Positions 12,884 through 25,399 of a stretch of DNA of 64,000 nt are shown here, one piece after another. Source of the stretch: Neocallimastix lanati (nom. inval.) (lineage: Eukaryota > Neocallimastigomycota > Neocallimastigomycetes > Neocallimastigales > Neocallimastigaceae); assembly GCA_016946835.1 (NCBI GenBank), contig JACVTC010000010.1, positions 1,739,501 through 1,803,500 on the forward strand. Direction: 5' to 3'. The notes below the pieces were generated by a model that worked only from the letters and a program-made list of their open reading frames with translations, was not told the origin of the DNA and did not search any database. Every line of letters begins with the position of its first letter. Position 1 is the stretch's first letter. Position numbers and translations under genes: made by a program.

Positions 12884-13034
12884 TGTTAGAATGTGAAATA
12901 TGAGTTTAAATGTATTAAAATGTAATGTATGTAATGTAATGTGTAAGCCACAATATATTAATATAAAAGCATGTAATTTAATATAATTTAATATTTATAG
13001 CTCTTTATCATAAAATATATTAATAAAGTTGACA
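12884..13034 (+). repeat. 3' LTR of the TRIM-like element
   Basis: Starts TGTTAGAATGTGAA directly after the polypurine tract 12875-12883 and ends GTTGACA. Heptamer repeat DNA begins immediately to its right. Confidence 0.7.
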
Positions 13035-13044
13035 TCTCTTTACA

Positions 13045-13566
13045 ATTATTCATTTATTTATTATTTATTATTTATTATTTAACAATTATTCATTTATTTA
13101 TTATTTATTATTTATTATTTAATAATTATTCATTTATTTATTATTTTTTATTTATTATTTATTATTTATTATTTATTATTTATTATTTATTATTTATTAT
13201 TTATTATTTATTATTTATTATTTAATAATTATTCATTTATTTATTATTTTTTATTTATTATTTATTATTTATTATTTATTATTTATTATTTATTATTTAT
13301 TATTTATTATTTATTATTTATTATTTATTATTTATTATTTATTATTTATTATTTATTATTTAATAATTATTCATTTATTTATTATTTTTTATTTATTATT
13401 TATTATTTATTATTTATTATTTATTATTTATTATTTATTATTTATTATTTATTATATATTATTTATTATTTATTATTTATTATTTATTATTTATTATTTA
13501 TTATTTATTATTTATTATTTATTATTTATTATTTATTATTTATTATTTATTATTTATTATTTAATA
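13045..13566. repeat. Long (TTATTTA)n heptanucleotide satellite
   Basis: About 520 bp of TTTATTA/TTATTTA units, interrupted by a recurring TAATAATTATTCATTTATTTATT segment. The same heptamer family recurs near 23050-23310 and, on the other strand, near 49440-49660. Confidence 0.9.
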
Positions 13567-13696
13567 TTTATTATTCATTACTATAATTTTTACTATAATT
13601 TTACTTTGAGTAAAATGTTTGAGGTGATTTAGTTATAACAGTTTGTTTTTTTTAATTATTACCATTATACTCAGAATGTTTGATGTTATTTCAATG

Positions 13697-13728
<32 letters not shown>

Positions 13729-14195
13729 GTTAAATATTATTAGATATGAACAAAACAAAAACAAAAAAAAATATATATATACATATTATGTTTTATATAT
13801 ATAAAAATGACATGATGTATATTATTTTTCATTTAAATGTTTTAATTTTTATGAAACAAATTTTTAATTATTTATATTAATATATATATATATTAATAGA
13901 AAAAGGAAAAAGAAAGAAAAAAAAATAAAAAAGAAAATTTTATAAATTCTTTACTTTTGTTTCATTTTTTCCCATATAAAATCTTTTCTCCCAATTTTTA
14001 TAAATAATTTTTATATTTATTTTATTTTATTTCACTTAATTTTTATTTTATTTTATTTATATATTTTTTTATGTTGTATAAATTTTATTATTGAAAAATA
14101 AAACTTTTAGATAGTAAAAATAATAATAATAATAATATTTAATTTAAATTAAAATCTTAAGATACCTTATTTATTTCTATAAAAATAATAGTATG

Positions 14196-14232
<37 letters not shown>

Positions 14233-14457
14233 TTAATTATAAATTATTCTAATAAAAATTATAGGTATTTTTTAATTACAAATTTTTTTTAAAAAAAAAA
14301 TTTTATTATCTTAATAATTATATATTATAATATATATTATATATATTTAATAATTTTTTTTTTTTTAATATAAAAAAAAAAAAGAAAAATTACATATTAT
14401 TATTGAAATAATAATTACTTGATTTTGGATCTATTATTTTTTTATCATAATTGGTAG
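13567..14457. other. 3' flank of the first receptor gene, AT-rich
   Basis: Homopolymers, a TTA microsatellite at about 14199-14232 and TA tracts. No coding frame is supported. The segment should hold the polyadenylation region of the minus-strand receptor gene ending at 14458, but many AATAAA-like strings occur by chance. Confidence 0.5.
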
Positions 14458-15390
14458 TTATATACTACTGAAATTATTTAAATCAAAATTTGTATTAATA
14501 TTACTGATATTACTATGACTATTTAGTCTTCTATTATAATAATTATAATTGTTATTACGACTACTACTATTCATAGAATGAGTAGTCGAATCATTATTAC
14601 TCATATTAGGATTACTATAAGAATTATAATAATTATAATTGATAGTATTAATAAATTCCTTTCTTATACTGAATTGATTGATAACAGAGGTATTCGTTAT
14701 ATTATTATTAATATTACTATTCATATTATTATTTTCACTTAAATATCTATGTAAGGAACGATAATTTTTCTCATTGACAGTAGAATCATGAGGTCTTAAA
14801 TTAGGATTCTCCATTTTTATGTAATTTTTAGCAATAGTATTACTATAGTTATTATTTTTCAAAGAACTATTTAAAAAGGAAAATGAAAAATTATTATTAT
14901 CTCTCATTGGAATGAAGTCAATAATATTTACTAAATTATCGAAATCACCATTATTTAATCTTTCCTTATTCTTTACCGGATGTCTTCTAAGGAAAAGAAG
15001 ACGATTGCCAATTAAAAAATAAACGGTAACAAGTGAAATGATTAAATGAACATTAATCAATATAATAGAGGAAGGTGAGAAATCATTCGTATTATCTGAT
15101 TTAAAGAACATATTAAAACCAATTTCAAAAATAAAGGAAGATAATAAAAGTAAAACAATAAATAATATAAATTTGGTATCACCATATTTTTTTGAAAGTT
15201 TACGAACTTTCATAGTCATAGTAATCATTACAATGAACTAAAAATAATGTATATATAAAATATATATATATAAATATATAAATATATAATATTATAATAT
15301 TATAATAATAATTAATAATTATAACAATAATAATATTATAATATTAATATTAAAAAAAAAATTTTTAATAGTAATAATAATAATAATAAT

Positions 15391-15423
<33 letters not shown>

Positions 15424-17398
15424 TAATTAATAATTAATTATAATAATAAAAACTTACCAGTAATAAAGTATAAATATTAGAAAATAGTAAATGTTTATCA
15501 AAGCTGTATAAGCAGGTCATAAGACGATCAGGATAAAGAGATCCAGTCGTGGCTATATTGAAATCATCCAAGTAGGAAAGTCCATAATAAAAGCAAAAAG
15601 AAGCCGTTAAAGCAATAATAATATAAGTAATTAATTTTCGATCATTTAATTTGATACCATAGGAGAACTTTGAAACATTAGTGAAGATATAGTAGATACG
15701 GAAGATGATAGCAAAAAGTGGTATATAGACAAGATTATTAACAAAGAAATTGAAGACGGCACTGATTCGACATAAAAATCTTGTATTTATGAAACCGAAA
15801 AAGTATGGATATAAAATTCTTGAAATAATACCAAGGATAGTTAAATTTGTTAATTTAGGAGACATAGCCTTAATGTAAGGATGTTTTCTATTTCTGTAAA
15901 CCTTATAAATAACAATAAAGAGAAAGATGGGGACGATGATGGTAACAATATTTAAGATAAAAAAGATGATCATTATGGGAGTAAATTCAATTTTTTTATC
16001 GTAGGCTCTATTCCATGTATCGATTGTGTTAGTGATAGTCTTTAATACAATAGTATTACTTGGATCAACTAAGGTTTGCTTTAAAGCCATCGGGATCACT
16101 AATCTGGATTCCAGGAAACTTGCACTATACTCTCTTCTTTTAAAGATATTTCTAATACGAATTGGATTTAAAGTTTGAAGCAATTCGGCCATCTCTGGAT
16201 TGGCTTGAGCATAGGCATTCGAATCCTGAGATGGATTTTTAAAATCAAAGGTAGGAATACTACCAAATTGTTGTGCACGATACTGTTGCATTTCTCTGGA
16301 GGTAAGCTGTATCGCAATTCGGGTTAAGACATCCTTAGGCTTAGAACTTTTTCCATTAATAATTAAAAATTTTTCAGTGATGACACTTTTATTTTCGGGT
16401 AAGGCGTTGATTTGAACAGCAATATTTAAATTTTCTTTTAAATTTTTAAAATAGGAAGCCTTTCCTTTAAATAATAATTTTTCTCCATAGACAAAAGAAG
16501 TGTAAGCTTTCTCTATCGTTGTGGATAAAGTTTGATCAATATTTTCTCCCATACATCTTTTAAGATAATTTCTGAAGGAATCGTATAATGATTTATCTTC
16601 AGATAAAAAGTTATAAGACATTGGATCTTTTTCATTTGGATGATTATCATACTGATAACGAAGGAATTCACTAAAGAAACTTAATATCTCATCATTATCC
16701 ATAAGACCAATACTAACTAACTCTCGAGGGTTTACACCATTGTTATTATTGTCTGAAGGGATATCTTTTACTTTTAATGATAATACATCCTTTACACTGG
16801 TAGCATTAATATGATAATATAATACGTCAAAATCCAATTCATAAGGAAGTCCATATAATATTTTCTCATTATCCACCACTAATTGACCGTCTTCAAAAAT
16901 ATATTTATCATGATGATTACTATCTTCATGACTCACTTTAATTCCATAGAAATAATCAGTAATTTTTTTATAGGAGAATTGGGATTGTAATATGGTATTA
17001 TCCACGTAAGAATTATCACTATAGAAAAAACGATCATCCACCACCATTAAATCAAAATTTGAACTCTTCAGTTCTCTCAGAGTACAATTGAACTGTCTAG
17101 CATAATCCTCATCAACAACAAAAGGTGAATTTTTACTTTTATATAAATTTTTAAGACTGATACCATCATTTGAATCAGGATTACAATAAGAAAAATTAAT
17201 TTGAAAGTCTAGTAAGCCATTATTCGATAGATATTGATTTATTAATATATTATAGTTTTCTAAAAATTGGTTTTCACCAATATCAGGCTGACTTATTAAA
17301 ATATTAATAATATCTTTTGCACTAATTTTGTTTAAATAAAGTATTAAAATATATATAATGTTTTTTATTATAGTTTTTATTTTCAACATTTCATTCAA
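14458..17398 (-). CDS. Class C GPCR with bacterial solute-binding-protein-like ectodomain, paralogue 1
   Basis: Two exons, 15458-17398 (647 codons) and 14458-15237, joined at a GTAAGTT donor and TTTTTAG acceptor give 906 aa. The start is the first ATG of the open frame and leads a hydrophobic signal peptide ending near SAKDI (about residue 27). Residues about 28-460 resemble family-1 extracellular solute-binding proteins: YGLPYELDFDVLYYH corresponds to the usual yGlPy..d...lyYn motif, and ALPENKSVITEKF...GSIPTFDF to the C-terminal lP...G..P region. Seven helices follow (TM1 about 473-499, TM7 about 704-724), with class C features: RNRKHPYIKAMSP in loop 1 and a Cys at the top of TM3 (about 543) plus another in loop 2 (about 629). 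The tail of about 180 aa is Asn/Ser-rich. There is no cysteine-rich linker, as in GABA-B-type receptors. Unlike its three paralogues it lacks the YC.....EMC cysteine pair (Ala at both). Ligand unknown. Confidence 0.9.
15238..15457 (-). other. Intron of receptor paralogue 1
   Basis: 220 nt, phase 0, GTAAGTT..TTTTTAG. It interrupts TM5 between ..YTLLL and FIVMI. Removing it fuses two open frames exactly, and the same position is used in the other three receptor genes. Confidence 0.88.
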
Positions 17399-18140
17399 TT
17401 TTTTATTTTTTTTTTTTTCCTTTTCTTTTTCTTAACTATAATATCATTATTATTAACTTTTTTTTTTATTTTAATAAAAATAAAAATTTTAAAATTATTA
17501 TAATCTATTTCTTTTTTTTTTTTAATAATATATATATATATAACTACTATTTTACTATTAATTCGAATTATTCTTTTTTCTTTTTACTTCAAAATTATTT
17601 ATTTTTGGCATAATATATTTATATATTTTTCTTTTTTTAATTAATTAAAAGTTAATAGTTATATACCTATATTTATTTTTTTTTTAAAAAAAAAATATTT
17701 TAATTCTATAATTATGTTCATAAGTATATAATATATACATTGTTATTTTCTCTATCTCTAATAAAATTATATACAAATGCGAAAAAAAAAAAAATAGAGA
17801 AAATGATATAAAAAAAGTAAAAAAAAATTTTAAAAAAAAAAAAGAAAAATAATCTTCTTAAATACTAAAAATCAAAATAATGATTAATTTTATTAATTTT
17901 CTATTTTAAAACTTTAATTCATAATAAAATAATAATAATTAAGTTTAGTTATTTGATTTTAATTTTTATGATGATTTAAAAACAAACAATAATTAAATAA
18001 GATTATCTTTACACTAAAAAAGAAAAAATATTCTGTACTTGTACTTTTGTACTACTACGACCAATAAATGAAATAATAAATAAAATAAAAAAAAAAAATA
18101 AAGATAATGAAATAAATATAAATAAACTTTTTTTTTTTTT
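17399..18140. other. Upstream region of receptor paralogue 1, AT-rich
   Basis: T-rich runs directly precede the start codon (A-rich on the gene's plus sense in the leader complement), followed by TA tracts. No further gene is recognisable; the promoter is presumably here. Confidence 0.4.
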
Positions 18141-18146
18141 TTTTTA

Positions 18147-18147
18147 A

Positions 18148-18242
<95 letters not shown>

Positions 18243-18386
18243 ATTATTATTATTATTATTATCATTATTATTATTATTATTATTATTATCATTATTATTA
18301 AGAATAATTTAACATTTCTCCAAAAAAAAAAATTATAAAGATAAAAAAAAGTTTGTTTTTTAATTTTTTTTTTTTATTTTCTATAT

Positions 18387-18481
<95 letters not shown>

Positions 18482-18486
18482 TTTTT
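18147..18486. repeat. (TTA)n and (TTTA)n microsatellites
   Basis: A TTA array at about 18149-18300 with a few C-containing units is followed, after a 90-nt gap, by a TTTA array at about 18389-18485. Confidence 0.95.
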
Positions 18487-18794
18487 GTATCATCTTTTTT
18501 TTTTTTTTTTTATTTTTATTTTTTAATAATTTTACCTTTTTGAACTTATTTATTTAGAATTTGTTATCGATTGGGTGAGGTTAGAAACATTTAGAAAACT
18601 TCTAAACTTGTATACAAAAGAAAAAAAAAGTTAATAATTAATAAAATAGAATTTCATTATTGTCAAATAATAATTTTTTTTTTTTTTCCTTGAGATGAAT
18701 ATTCAATATTCAATCATTAAAAATTAAAAAAAAAAAAAAAAATATGAAAGATATTACATATATATAAATATATAAATATATAAATATATAAAGA

Positions 18795-18841
<47 letters not shown>

Positions 18842-19735
18842 TAAATGAAAAATATAATACAAAAATTTAATAAAGAAATGATAAATGTAAAACACTTGAA
18901 AAAATTATTATTATTTTTTTTAAATATATAAATATATATATATTTATTTTATTTTTTTTTTCTCTATTATTAAAGAATCAATAGGATAAAAGAAATATTT
19001 CATTATATATTTTTATTATTTATATTAAATTAATTGAAATTACATTAAAAAAAAGTATTTATTAGTACGTTTTATAATTAAGATCTATTATTAAATTATT
19101 ATAGTATATATAGTTTCATGTTTTATAATTATTAAAGGATTTCTTTTTGTTATATGATGTATTATTTAATTATTCAATTATTTATTATTCATTGTTCAAT
19201 TATTTATTATTTATTTATAAATTGTTTTATATTCATTTATTTATTATTTATTATTTATTATTTATTATTCAATTATTTATTATTTAATTATATAAATTGT
19301 TTTATATTCAATTTTCTACCTTTTCTTATTTTAATTATTCAGTTATTAAAAAAAAAGTTTAAAAAATTATAATAAATTAATATTATTTAATAAATTTTAT
19401 TGAAATATTCATTTACTTATTTATAATTATATATTATTTATTTAATAAAGTTTTATAATTCCTATATTGAATTTGAAGTAATCTTATTAATAGTTTGCTA
19501 TTAAATACTATAATATAATTATTAAAAATAAAAAAAATTTTTTTTTGTGTATTTGTGCGTACGTGCCTATTTAATTATTACTATTACTATTACTACTACT
19601 ACTACAATAATATCTATAATTAAATAAATACATATATTTATCTATCAAATGTACATATAATAATATATTTAATTCCTACAATAATTAATGAAATACTTTA
19701 ATAAATATAATAATAATTAATGGTTTTAATAATTC
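18487..19735. other. AT-rich spacer
   Basis: Only a short non-repetitive stretch near 18540-18615 stands out. A poly(A) run lies at 18801-18839 and TTATTTA-type repeats at about 19150-19290. No supported coding region. Confidence 0.5.
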
Positions 19736-19740
19736 AAGAT

Positions 19741-20270
19741 GGTTTTAACAATTCAATAATTAATAATTAATAAATATAATAATTATTAATGGTTTTAACA
19801 ATTCAATAATTAATAATTAATAAATATAATAATTATTAATGGTTTTAACAATTCAATAATTAATAATTAATAAATATAATAATTATTAATGGTTTTAACA
19901 ATTCAATAATTAATAATTAATAAATATAATAATTATTAATGGTTTTAACAATTCAATAATTAATAATTAATAAATATAATAATTATTAATGGTTTTAACA
20001 ATTCAATAATTAATAATTAATAAATATAATAATTATTAATGGTTTTAACAATTCAATAATTAATAATTAATAAATATAATAATTATTAATGGTTTTAACA
20101 ATTCAATAATTAATAATTAATAAATATAATAATTATTAATGGTTTTAACAATTCAATAATTAATAATTAATAAATATAATAATTATTAATGGTTTTAACA
20201 ATTCAATAATTAATAATTAATAAATATAATAATTATTAATGGTTTTAACAATTCAATAATTAATAATTAA
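19741..20270. repeat. 50-bp minisatellite, about 10.6 identical copies
   Basis: The unit begins GGTTTTAACAATTCAATAAT and recurs exactly every 50 bp from 19741 to the last start at 20241. I see no difference between copies. A diverged half unit lies just to the left (about 19690-19740). Confidence 0.97.
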
Positions 20271-20330
20271 GTTACTTTTACTTAATAATTTAAATTTTAA
20301 AAACTTTAAAACAAAACGTGTATAAAAAAA

Positions 20331-20361
<31 letters not shown>

Positions 20362-20612
20362 GATTTGGGCCATTTTAATTGTTTGTCGATCATTTAACAA
20401 AAAATAAAAAATTAATGAAATAGAAAATGAGAAATGTTTTAAAAGACGGAATATTGTAGCAAAAAAAAATTAAAAAGAATATGAAAAATGTTTTAAGATT
20501 AACGGAATATTGTTAAAGTTTTTTTTGAAGATCATTAAAACTTTATTACTATTAAAAATAAAGGAAAAAAAAAAAATTTTTACTCCAAAAAAAACATTAA
20601 AAATGTATTTAA

Positions 20613-20654
<42 letters not shown>
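20271..20654. other. Spacer with a degenerate duplicated segment
   Basis: Two related stretches (GAAATGTTTTAAAAGACGGAATATTG near 20431 and AAAATGTTTTAAGATTAACGGAATATTG near 20484) form a small tandem duplication. A poly(A) run occupies about 20620-20652. No gene. Confidence 0.5.
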
Positions 20655-20925
20655 ATAATATAAAATGAAATATTCAAACCTTAATTAATATAAAATGGTT
20701 TTTATAATCCAAACATAAATTAATGTTATAAATCACATTTAAATCTAATGATTTTTTAATAATTTCAATATGTGGCTTAATTTCTATATATTAATTATAT
20801 TTATAATTAATAATCAATTTTTTAGCATAAATCATTGTTTTAATTATATTCTTATTATTTTATATTTATATTTATATTTATATAGTTATTAACTATTTCC
20901 TTAAATAATAATTATACCTCTAACT
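20655..20925 (+). repeat. Dispersed repeat, copy 1 (left module)
   Basis: Runs from AATATAAAATGAAATATTCAAA through ATGTGGCTTAATTTC and ATTATATTCTTATT to TTAAATAATAATTAT. It aligns colinearly with 58988-59335, where one internal segment is duplicated. No coding capacity. Confidence 0.7.
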
Positions 20926-22665
20926 TAAGTTAAATATCATTAATAATATAAAATTTTCTATTTATTATAATTTTTATTATAATTTTTTTTTATATTAAAT
21001 ATATATTATATAAAAGACATATAATACAAAATAATAATAAATAAAAATAATAATAATTATAATAATAATAATAATAATTATGATAATAATAATAATAATA
21101 ATTATGATAATAATTATGATAATAATTATGATAATAATAATAATAATTATAATAAAAATAATAATTATGATAATAATTATGATAATAATAATAATAATAA
21201 ATAAATAAAATAAAAATCATAATAAAAAGAAATAAAAATAAATTAAAATAAAATAAACTTTTTTTAATTTTTGATTTAAAATGTATCCACTTAGAATGTG
21301 ATTCAATAAATAAAAATAAATTAAATTTTAATAATGAAATAAAAATAAAAAAATTTTTTTTTATACAATACTAAACACTGTTTTAGCTGTTTTAGTCTGA
21401 TATTAAATAAATATGTATCAATTTGAATAAATAAATAAATAAGTATCAATGTTAATAAATAAATAAATACATATATAAATAAATAAATAAAGATACAAAA
21501 TGGTCAATCTTTTAACGTTTTGTTTCTTTTTATTTTTATAATTTTGAAATGAATAATACTTAGCGAGATTTTATTTTTATTTTTATATTTATATTAAACC
21601 TCATATATTAAAATGTTAGTATAAGATAGTGATATAGAATAAAAATAAAAACTTTAATTAATATAAAAATTAATTTATTATAAACACATAAATATATTAA
21701 AAATTATGTTAATTGTAAATTGGTAAATTATTATAATTGTGGCTAGTGAAAATATCATTAGAATTTAGGAAATTAATGATAACATAAAAATATGAAATTC
21801 ATTGTGTATTATTAATAATTTATTATATTAAATAACTTTTATTTTATTTCTAATATTTATTATATTTTATAACATTTAATTATGTATATATATTTTATTA
21901 AACTTTATATTTTATTATATGAAAACTTTATTATAAATTAGTATAAATGTAAATTATTTTATATTATGTAATTGTTAAGTTGTTAATTAACTAATTATTA
22001 TTACTAAATAAATAAAAATAAATATTAAAAAGAATATAATCGCTTCTCCCAAAAAGTGGAAATTAGAATCGAGTTATATCAATAGATTAATGTTCCAATT
22101 TTATATAATAAAGATAGATTAATGTTCCAATTTTATATAATAAAGATAGATTAATGTTCCAATTTTATATAATAAAGATAAATATAATAATAATATACTA
22201 TTAATGATTAATATTATATATATTCGAATAACTAACTAATAAATATTTTTTTCTTCCTCTTCTTTAATTTTTTTTGTTTTGATTAAAAAATTTAAGAATG
22301 TAAAAAAAATGTTAAATAATTCATACATAATAATAAAATAAATATTTCATTAATCAAAATAAGTTATCCATATGATTGTTATATATATTTTTTTTAATTG
22401 TATTAATTATAATAATAAAAAAGTGATGATACTGTTTTATATATAATTAATATAGTTTGTTTTATATATATATATATATATAAAACTAATATGAATAAAT
22501 TAATAATTTTTTTTTTTCAATTTAATTAAATTATAATTAATAATATTTATATACATATATATATATATTTTTTATTTTGTATAGTATAATGATATACAAC
22601 TCAAAAGTTTGAGGTCTTATTGTTTGGAATTTATTTATTAATTTTATTATTATGATTACATATAT
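20926..22665. other. AT-rich spacer with small tandem repeats
   Basis: Contains an AAT array with ATTATGATA variants at about 21030-21200, a TAAA-type array at about 21430-21495 and a three-copy 32-bp repeat at 22083-22178. No gene is supported. Confidence 0.5.
22083..22178. repeat. 32-bp tandem repeat, three copies
   Basis: Unit TAGATTAATGTTCCAATTTT plus ATATAATAAAGA, with starts at 22083, 22115 and 22147. The copies are identical. Confidence 0.95.
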
Positions 22666-22669
22666 TAAT

Positions 22670-22845
22670 TATTCAAGTTGAAAAAAATTATACTTGACTA
22701 CACATTTAAAAACTATCGAACAACTTTCTCACACTTTCACTTACACTTCTCTTAATTTAGAGAGAATATTTCATTTTTTATGTTATTTAGTTATAATTAA
22801 CTATTTAATTAGTTGTTCTGGTGATTAAAATAAAATAAAGATTTT
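22670..22845 (-). repeat. Dispersed repeat, copy 1 (right module, inverted)
   Basis: AAACTATCGAACAACTTTCTCACA... and TTAACTATTTAATTAGTTGTTC match the reverse complement of about 59375-59535. In the copy at 59 kb this module sits directly beside the left module; here the two are 1.7 kb apart. Confidence 0.65.
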
Positions 22846-23700
22846 TTTTTTCTTATTATGTATATGAATATATATGGAATGAAAATAAAATATATATATA
22901 TAAATATATATAAATTATAGATTATAAAATTATCTATTAATTTATTTAAATAAATATAAATAGTTAATAAAAAACAAACAAACAAACAAAAAAAAAAAAA
23001 AACTATAATAAATTTAGGAGAATAGGCTCATGTTTATATAATTTTTTATTCCATTATTTATTATTTAATTATTTATTATTCAATTATTTATTATTTATTA
23101 TTTATTATTTATTATTTAATTATTTATTATTCAATTATTAATTATTAATTATTTATTATTTATTATTTATTATTTATTATTTATTATTCAATTATTTATT
23201 ATTTATTATATATTATTTATTATTTATTATTTATTATATATTATTTATTATTTATTATTTATTATTTATTATATATTATTTATTATTTATTATTTATTTA
23301 TTATTATATATATTTTAATATTTCTTTATTTATGTTGTATTATAAATAATTTATAATAAAATATAAATTACATGTTTATATTTTATTTACTATTTTTTAT
23401 CGGTTCGAAAAGGTTGATGGTTTTAGTGGTGATCCATTATACCATTGTTCGTATTTTACTAATTGTGAGATTCGTTATATGAATCCTTCTTCAGGATACA
23501 GATACCAGACGAATTTTAAGTTTTAGCCAGAACTGTGATAAAAATTTATGCATGCAAAATTTATACATTTAAAATATAAGAAAAGATAATTATTTCCTAA
23601 AGTTACATAATAATAATAATAATAAATATTACATAATAATAATAATAATAAATATTACATAATAATAATATTAATATTAATAAACTAAACTAAATTGTGA
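22846..23700. other. Spacer with heptamer satellite
   Basis: TTATTTA-type satellite at about 23050-23310. A short higher-GC stretch at about 23400-23530 has no usable frame, but part of it recurs near 26206-26256. AAT repeats lie at about 23610-23685. Confidence 0.5.
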
Positions 23701-23704
23701 TAAT

Positions 23705-24198
23705 AATACGAGTGGTTGAGGACCGGGAAACATTTCTAAAATTATTGAAGCTATTTCACCGACTAGACCAGAAAAGCATCCATTGTTGATTTTTCATTCT
23801 AAGAAGACTCATCGGCATATCTATTAAATTCTAAAGAATATAACTTCTAATGCTTCTAAGTCGTCTTTGTCTAATAGTTCTAAGTCTTTAGTTAGTTGTA
23901 AGAGTAGCATCATTGTCACCATAAATGGATTGCAATATTTTTAACGAAAAACTTCATAGTTATGGAGACATAGATCATTAGTATCAATTAATGAAACAGC
24001 ACAATTCATTGCTCTTCCATATCAACAAGAAATGATATAAACTACAAGAGCTTCATCTTCTGTAAAAAAAAAAAAAAAACGATCTGGATATAACATAGAA
24101 GATTAACTCCATTTTTGGTAACAACATTCACCATTAAAATCATCTTTATAGGTAGGATTATTAAGGTTATTGAAATTTTGTTTATTGTCATACTCCAT
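23705..24198 (-). pseudogene. Ty3/gypsy-type gag relic
   Basis: Reading the minus strand from an ATG at 24198 gives MEYDNKQNFNNLNNP, then in shifting frames TEDEALVVYIISCLYGRAMN, YGDNDATLTT, LRTIRQRR and a C-terminal ..LVGEIASIILEMFPGP. This order (IS.L.G.A..W, FGD.., L..L.Q, F....GL..EI) is that of fungal gypsy gag capsid proteins. Several stops, frameshifts and an A-run insertion at 24064-24079 make it non-functional. The pol genes would lie at lower coordinates but cannot be recognised there. Confidence 0.6.
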
Positions 24199-25245
24199 CT
24201 TGTTTATAAAATATAGAATAAAATTTAATATCTAATATTTTTTTTTTGTTATATAAATAAGTTAAGTAAACAGAATAAAATTACAAAAATAAAATTAAGT
24301 AAAAAAAAAAAATTATGTTCCCTGTTACTCATAAAGAATAGGGGGAACAAATTTATAGAAGCCTAAAATAAAATATTTAAAATAACTATATATATTTTAA
24401 CATCACTTTGCAAGATTGACAAGGGTTTTTAACAAGGATAGAACCTGAATCACCTTTTAATTTTCACATAAGTGAACAATCTATCATCTGTTGAAGTGTG
24501 TAATTGCCTTCAGTGTGAAGATTTTAAAGTTCTAGGATTCTAGGATATATTTTCCTAATTGTCAAGAATTATTTTACTTGATATACTTAAGTTTTTCAAT
24601 TTACAAATAATTATGCAAAATGGTTTATATGAGTTTAAGAAATTAATATCCTGTAAGCAAACATTAGTTTCATAAATTTATATATTTTATATAATATTTT
24701 TATTTACTTTATATAATATTTTACTTATTTTATATAATATATATATATATATATATTTTTTTTTTGATTTAATTTAAAGTTTTAATAAGTTCCTTAATAA
24801 TTAGAAGAAGTAAATTACAATTTGAAAGTTGAATTTCCTTAATAGAGGGCTTTACAAGGAGAAATAAAAAAAAAAGTATAACTAAGAATGAAGAGATTAA
24901 CTTAAAAGAAAATCATTAAATGGAAAAGTTTTTGTATAGACTAAGAAAATTGAAAAAAAAAAAAAATTGAATGTATTTAGAATATTTTTATAAATCAATT
25001 AATTTTATTTTATTATTATATAAAGAAAACTCAGACTATATGGTTGTTAGTTCATCAAATATATAACCTGTTAAGGTCCGAGGAAAAGTTTCCTAAAGCT
25101 CTTCAACTACAAGGAGAAATTATCGATTGTTAATATCATAAATAAATAGTAAAAGAAAAAAAGTTAACGGGGTTATATTTTTTTTTTTTTTTTTATATAA
25201 TATATAAATTTGTTAGCAAGGAAAATATGTATCAAATTATCTCTC
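24199..25245. other. Decayed retroelement flank and spacer
   Basis: On the minus strand, GTTCCCCCTATTC...CAGGGAACAT at about 24315-24350 lies upstream of the gag relic and could be leader sequence. The rest, including moderately GC-richer stretches at 24405-24560 and 25030-25130, has no open frame or identifiable LTR end. Confidence 0.35.
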
Positions 25246-25368
25246 TCAAATATCAATTGTTCCTAAAAGGTGTAAAATTATGCTATAAGAAACCGACTTC
25301 TGTTGAGATAAGAAGTTCTTAAGCCCTTTTTTATTTTTATTTAAATTTTCATTTATATAATTACAAAA

Positions 25369-25399
<31 letters not shown>

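Larger units (their letters stand above)
11791..13034 (+). mobile_element. Short non-coding LTR retroelement (TRIM-like)
   Basis: Two direct repeats of about 143 and 151 bp flank about 950 bp that lack any long ORF. Both begin TGTTAGAAT and end GACA, fitting TG..CA LTRs. A polypurine tract (AGCGGGGAA) abuts the right copy, as expected upstream of a 3' LTR, and sets the + orientation. The interior holds a tandem duplication at about 12290-12435. No coding domain remains, so it would need an autonomous partner. The PPT/LTR junction (GGGGAA|TGTTAGAA) matches that of the copia element at 60.26 kb. No target-site duplication is evident. Confidence 0.72.

Noticed and set aside
13045-13566. Possible CRISPR-like or telomeric array
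   Set aside because: The 7-bp unit has no spacers, and TTATTTA does not resemble the TTAGGG-type fungal telomere.
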